The notes under the pieces were generated by a model that saw only the letters and a list, made by a program, of their open reading frames with translations, did not search any database and had not been told where the DNA came from. Position numbers and translations under genes: made by a program. Shown here in pieces: positions 58,946 to 64,000 of a DNA stretch of 64,000 nt. The DNA comes from Reticulitermes speratus. Its lineage: Eukaryota; Arthropoda; Insecta; Blattodea; Rhinotermitidae. The number at the start of each line of letters is the position of its first letter. Position 1 is the first letter of the stretch. The DNA is taken from the NCBI GenBank assembly GCA_021186555.1, contig JAJKFL010000014.1:28660033-28724032 (forward strand). The letters run 5' to 3'.

Positions 58946-59145
58946 CTCTGTATATTCTCCATAAGCTGGAAGTTGGTTCCCTTGGTCTGTATCTTCTTCA
59001 CTGAGCCAGGCGCAATTTTGTTGATCAAATTGCAGAGGATAACGCCATCCCGCAAGACATCTTCATATTGCTGCGAGGGCAGTTTCTCTCCAGTTACATC
59101 CTCGATCCACTGTAGAACCTCCGCCTCTTGTTCCTTGTTTCTAGC
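58946..59145 (-). CDS. Myophilin/transgelin-like protein, first recognisable coding exon (calponin-homology domain, part 1)
   Basis: On the minus strand, after CCACAG, it reads ARNKEQEAEVLQWIEDVTG, then YEDVLRDGVILCNLINKIAPGS, and ends ENIQ plus two bases before a GTATTG donor. This is the N-terminal half of a single calponin-homology (actin-binding) domain of the transgelin/Mp20/myophilin group; DGVILCNLIN and APGSVKKI are hallmark strings. The start is uncertain. An in-frame ATG at 59155-59157 would give MCPQARNKEQ, but it has a poor start context. The CCACAG acceptor suggests instead an upstream exon supplying Met and one or two residues, which I could not find. Such proteins cross-link or decorate actin filaments, mostly in muscle. 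Confidence 0.9.
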
Positions 59146-59355
59146 CTGTGGACACATCAATATATTACTTCATGTTCTTGAAGCATTTTTTGTTCTTATC
59201 AATTCGAAAGCGATTTTACTTATTAGATGACAGTTCAAACCGTTGTAGCACTGATAATTTCCTATTCCACTAAAACTTGTCTTCGTTTATTTATAGCTCA
59301 TTTAACGAGGCTGTCACTAGTTCAGATTATATAGTGTCAAGTATTAATGGTGATC

Positions 59356-59622
59356 GCCGATCCCAGTGGCCGTGCGGTCTAAGGCGTGGGTCTTCGGCCG
59401 CTCGCTTACTAGGATCGTGGGTTCGAATCCCACCGGGGGCATGGTTGTCTGTCTCTTGTGAGTGTTGTGTGTTGTCTGGTAGAGGTCTCTGCGACGAGCT
59501 GGTCCCTCGTCCAGAGGAGTCCTACCGACTGTGGTGTGTCTCAAATGTGTGTGATCATGAAACCTCGACGAAACGAGGAGGCCCAGGCCCATATAGGGCT
59601 GTCGAGCCATAGGGGAAAAAAA
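59356..59622 (+). mobile_element. SINE group A, young copy with 13-base target-site duplication
   Basis: Head GCCGATCCCAGTGGCCGTGC and GTGGGTTCGAATCCCACCGG (B box), body to GAGCCATAGGGGAAAAAAA. ATTAATGGTGATC occurs at 59343-59355 and 59623-59635 exactly. Nearly identical to 60399-60670. Lies about 210 bases upstream of the first recognised myophilin-like exon. Confidence 0.95.
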
Positions 59623-60398
59623 ATTAATGGTGATCATTAAATTATAATCTGGAAAGCGTGTGGTAGGAAGCGGGCCTGTCTTGATTTGTGTTACAATTCT
59701 GACAGAAGAGACAGCTGATCTCCGGAACGGTATTTAAAACTGGGACCTCCAAAACAGGTTGCCGGAGTGCCACACTAGCCCTCCTTTAGTATGGGAAGAA
59801 TATGAGCTCACAGTCAGTGAACACAGTGAAACAGGAAATAAATATAAATGCAAATAACTGTATATTTATGTAATTGAGCAATCGAGTTCTATCATCATGA
59901 CATCAGTAAACTTTCCCATACCACCGACACTCTGTTGTTGTTTGTTACAGAATGTGTAAATACGTTCTGTGTTCTGTCTGCATACTAGAACTTTATGTCC
60001 CTCCAGTGGGTTTAACGGAAAGCTAAATACAGATTTCAAGCAGGCCGCCATCTCGACATTTTACGTTATACAGAAAGAGAAATTACCTTAACTTATTTTT
60101 AGAAGTCTATTAGCACACAGCATAAACTTTTTGCTGTTCATGGACCTTTGGAAGCATGAAATTGAAGGAAACATATATGTGCATATGCGTACCTACATAT
60201 ATTTATATATTTATTTATTTTGTACCTGACAGAAAACATCTCCATTACAAAGACCAATATGGTGTTACTGTTCAGGGAATGGTCTCTCATATTCTAAGAC
60301 TCATATACGAAATCCGTAAATACTCTGCATGGGCAAGGTGGTATATGCTATACGCCGACTTTAACCATTGTGATTTTAAAGGGTTAAGCAGTGGTAGT

Positions 60399-60670
60399 GC
60401 CGATCCCAGTGGCCGCGCGGTCTAAGGCGTGGGTCTTCGGCCGCTCGCTTACTAGAATCGTGGGTTCGAATCCCACCGGGGGCATGGATGTCTGTCTGTT
60501 GTGAGTGTTGTGTGTTGTCAGGTAGAGGTCTCTGCGACGAGCTGGTCCCTCGTCCAGAGGAGTCTTACCGACTGTGGTGTGTCTCAAATGTGTGTGATCA
60601 TGAAACCTCAACGAAACGAGGAGGCCCAGGCCCATATAGGGCTGTCGAGCCATAGGGGGGAAAAGAAAGT
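60399..60670 (+). mobile_element. SINE group A, young copy with 9-base target-site duplication
   Basis: Same sequence as 59356-59622 with few differences. AGTGGTAGT flanks it at 60390-60398 and 60671-60679. Distinct flanks show independent insertion, not segmental duplication. Confidence 0.95.
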
Positions 60671-60679
60671 AGTGGTAGT

Positions 60680-63600
60680 AAGGCCCTTCCTTCTCAAATT
60701 CGCACGGTCGCCATGTTAATATTACTGATGGTAGGACTGAAAATTTTAAATTTGAGTATTGTTTATGTATATGTACCAAGCGAGACTAATCTTCTATTAA
60801 GGAGCTCTTATGGGGCACCGAAAAGCGGACTTGTTAATGTTAGCCTATCTTTTCTCATACAGTATACAAAAAGTATGATAAAATGCGTGTCATAATAAAT
60901 TGAAGTTGAACCTTCATCACAGTGCTTGTTTTGGGCGCCCACTGTGGCCATGTTCTGTGTTGACAGATTTGGTACTCGCGTCATTTCAGTCAAGGACATG
61001 CTTAATACATATGTACTGAGTCTTGTTGATCGAAGTGAACTTTCTTGTAAACCTTAACATGTTTTCTTGTATTTATCGGCATTATACAACTTGATCCTTA
61101 GAGAATATTCTAGAAAGTACGGGCGCCTTTCCTTCCTGACTGTCTATTGATGGGGGTGGGTGACTCTTGAGTCCAAAATAGCACAGCAACTCCTGGCACA
61201 GAAGCAAGATTAACGTTTTTATTTCTTAGGCCAGAGCAGCTGTTATGTAGCTGGCTCCTAACATGTCGATACATCTGCTCCAACATTTGTTTCACTCCCA
61301 AGAATACATTTGCTACTATAAAATTTTAAGACACGAATTTAATAGAAACAACATCAAAAGCATCTCGGACTGGTCGGGCTAACTAGGCCGAGGTTTTACT
61401 TGCACGCCAAACAGTGGGAGACTGCTTCAACATAAACGAAGACTAACTAAAAGCTGTCAACATAAACAAGACTTAAAGACTGCTTGAATCCATGGCCTTT
61501 CCAATTCATTAATCACTAATCATTCTATCGTAGACGTTGTAAAATCGGAACAATTGAAACGTCGTTAAATGAACTAGTATAAATAAATAACGAAAAGTAA
61601 AAAATTTTAAAGACAGTGTTTTGACAGTATTACAGTTGAATTACACACATCTATTCATGTTTGTGGGTATCTGTTATATACAATCAGTAGCATCTCAGGG
61701 AAATTTCATTTCAACGCTGAACTGCAGTTCTGTTATTATCAACCGCAGAAGTTGTTTAGTCGCTTTGTAGTATCCCTAATATCTAAACAGTATATACTTA
61801 TCTTAAGAAAAGAGGCTGTCCTGTAAATTAAGATTCTAGAAACCATCTAACCAGACGATTATTTGCTTACAATTTTAGAGGGCCTTGAGTATTTAGCAGT
61901 AAGAAGTATGTGTGTCATAAATGTATTAACTTTATTATTTCTGTTTCATTCTTCCTTTTGTTTTCTTCTTAGTTTCTGTTTTCCTTGCTCTTTCTTTAAG
62001 TACACCCTTTCTGTTCTTTCATGTTGCTTTCTTTGTATTCTACTTCTTCTTCCTATCTGTCTTTCTCCTTCTTTTCTCCTTCCTTCCTCTACTTTCTTCC
62101 TTTCGTACTTTCTCTTCGTTGCTTCTTCATTCTTTCGTTACGTCATTACCACTTTTCATTTCCTGTCTCTCCTGCTTCTGATACACAGAGCAACACTAAA
62201 CTTGTAAACAGTAAACAGCCCCCCGCCATGTTCTTGCAACAAGGGATTAAGAGACTAGGGCGATAGGATGTCGAGAAATGAATCCCATTCTCAGCCTACA
62301 ATTGCGCCTGGGAAGGGCACATGTTAGGCCTACTTGATGTCACATTAAGCATAGACGTTAGCCTATTTACCCTGTCTATGAGATGTGAGCTTGGCCGTGT
62401 GTTGTGATTTGGGAAGAATAAAAGTGCAAACGATAGTGATCTATTTAAAATGTCTGTGCTGATGAAAGTGGCCTGGTAGGTTCGAGTGATGTTAGGAAAC
62501 ATTATAGCCTGTCTCGAGATGAATTCGAAACTGGTTGCCCCGAGGAACTAGTCAGATGCCTTACTGCTTAACTGAAGCTTTTCCATGTGGATCTAGCGTT
62601 TTTTTTTTGTGAATTCCACACTTCTAACGTCCGTGTTTCGAAATCCTTAAAAGAAATGTACACATACATATTCCTATGAGCATATTTAAAAGTACTGGCT
62701 GTGAATTTCTTTCCTCGTGTTGCTACTAAAGCCCTGAATCCTTGTTGTCTACGCCGTTTCAGGCATCTGTTATGTGCTTGTCCTTCTAAAGGTACACTTG
62801 GCGTGTCAAGCGTCAAGCGCCTCAGTGCCAAATAGCGTCACAGCTGGCAAACAGTAATTAAAAACTAAGACGAACGGCATCGCTGCTGGAGCACCTTCAA
62901 CCACAAAATTTTATAGGCCTACATTTTCAGAGCGCCTGTAGTTAAAACTTTATACACCATTGTCTACTGAATTTTCAAGACGTGATTCTTATGTTATGAA
63001 ACCTTTAAGATTTACTTCACAAAAGGAATATTTGACGAGGTGCATAACAATCTAAGGGTAATATGTGAGTTGCTGGACCTTTATGAACATGACACATCAC
63101 ATTTAAAGAGTAAAATTATTATAATGTTATTGATTTTTTTGAAAATGATGGCTGCGTAATTCATAGTCCTGTAAGTTACCCGGTATTGTGATTAAATAAA
63201 ACACATCAAATCGATTAACATTTTGCCACTCCCAGGCCAGACAGCCATCTTGAATTACCGGCCTTCCTTGAGGTTACCCACCTTCAGTTGAGTGGAAACA
63301 GGTCGGCATGCACAGTAAAGGTGCCTTCGCCCACTTGGCACTTCTCCAAATATGAAATTTGATAAAGTAGTCTAAGAAAAATAGGACGACGGATACAAAA
63401 GTATGCAAACTGTATGTTAGCTGTGTGGTTGGGCCAACATAAACTCCATGTTGTAAACTTCTGGACTATAAATACTGATCAGTTAAACAGAAAAGAACAA
63501 GGGCATGCCTTTTTATGACGATTCCTAAAATGTTAGTGTCTGTTTATATTTGTGATTGAATTTCTTAATAAAAACTGTAATGAATTCTGGCTGTATTTGC

Positions 63601-64000
63601 GTTAAATTTGGTGAAGAGGAAATTGTTTTTGCTGCTGTTTCTGGCATGCCTTCAAGATTATATTATCTTAACCTTACTTGGTACCGTGAAATTGTATTTC
63701 CTTTACCTTACAACATTTTCGGAAGTCTTAATTCTGGCTCGACGTCTTCAAATTAGACACCACATAGGCAACCAGGGTTAGATTGAAAGCGAAAATTTGG
63801 TATTCATTAGCCTGTTTATTTAAATCGTGACGTTATCGTGCCTGTATGAATATGGGAAAAGAAGAAAGACCAACATGTTTGCTTTGCACCTTATACAGAA
63901 ACATGACGTGCCTCTGCTTGTCCAATGATGAAATTCGAGATAGGCCTATAGGCGTCAGTACTGACTTTTGAATTATTTAACCATTTAAATAACATGGTAA
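60680..64000. other. Right flank, no gene recognised
   Basis: AT-rich sequence with a strongly CT-rich stretch at about 61935-62165 that opens hydrophobic-looking frames by composition alone. The missing first exon of the myophilin-like gene could lie here or beyond the window; no convincing candidate was found. Confidence 0.4.

Noticed and set aside
59155-59157. ATG as start codon of the myophilin-like protein
   Set aside because: In frame (MCPQARNKEQ) but with a poor start context and directly before a CCACAG acceptor. An upstream start exon is more likely, though not located.
59356-59440. Functional tRNA-Leu gene
   Set aside because: A and B boxes are present, but the acceptor stem does not close, the sequence continues into a SINE body with an A-rich tail, and several copies have target-site duplications.
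59700-59735. Another hammerhead-like motif (AGAAGAGACAGCTGATCTCCGGAACG)
   Set aside because: Spacing is suggestive, but GAAAC is changed to GGAACG and no stable stem remains. Not counted among the 16 copies.
61935-62165. Hydrophobic, membrane-protein-like frames
   Set aside because: They arise from a CT-rich tract that encodes Leu/Ser/Phe in any frame. No real gene signal.

Overview
This is eukaryotic DNA, almost certainly insect. It has short exons with GT-AG introns, AT-rich intergenic sequence, and dense tRNA-headed SINEs, 5'-truncated LINE tails, foldback elements and microsatellites. Two genes are recognisable by protein similarity: a long-tailed cadherin and a transgelin/calponin-family muscle protein (myophilin type). 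The repeat types recall a large cockroach-like (blattodean) genome. That placement rests on recollection of such sequences, not on a search, and is only moderately secure.

Left end (86-10,321, + strand): the 3' part of a cadherin gene, most like insect Cad86C. Six exons can be joined with every splice phase matching: the end of the last cadherin repeat, a membrane-adjacent region, a transmembrane exon, an 89-base juxtamembrane exon and a 2.6-kb terminal exon encoding an ~870-residue polar cytoplasmic tail. The 5' exons lie outside the window. SINE and LINE fragments sit in the introns.

Middle (10.4-55 kb): no gene that I can support. The DNA holds at least four tRNA-headed SINE groups, 3' tails of non-LTR retrotransposons, a ~500-bp interspersed family, a Tigger/pogo-like MITE inserted in a short tandem repeat, a 51-bp minisatellite of 20 near-identical units, and many inverted-repeat (foldback) elements. 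The foldbacks carry a recurring hairpin motif of the form CTGAWGAT-stem-loop-CGAAAC, which looks like a diverged hammerhead-ribozyme core.

Right end (55.0-59.2 kb, - strand): three exons of a myophilin/transgelin-like protein. The calponin-homology domain and the C-terminal calponin-like repeat are complete; only the start region is uncertain. Two young SINE copies with target-site duplications lie just upstream at 59.4 and 60.4 kb. From 60.7 to 64 kb nothing else is recognisable.

The two genes are convergent and ~45 kb apart. Nothing in the sequence links their functions. The most interesting content is the repertoire of structured repeats.
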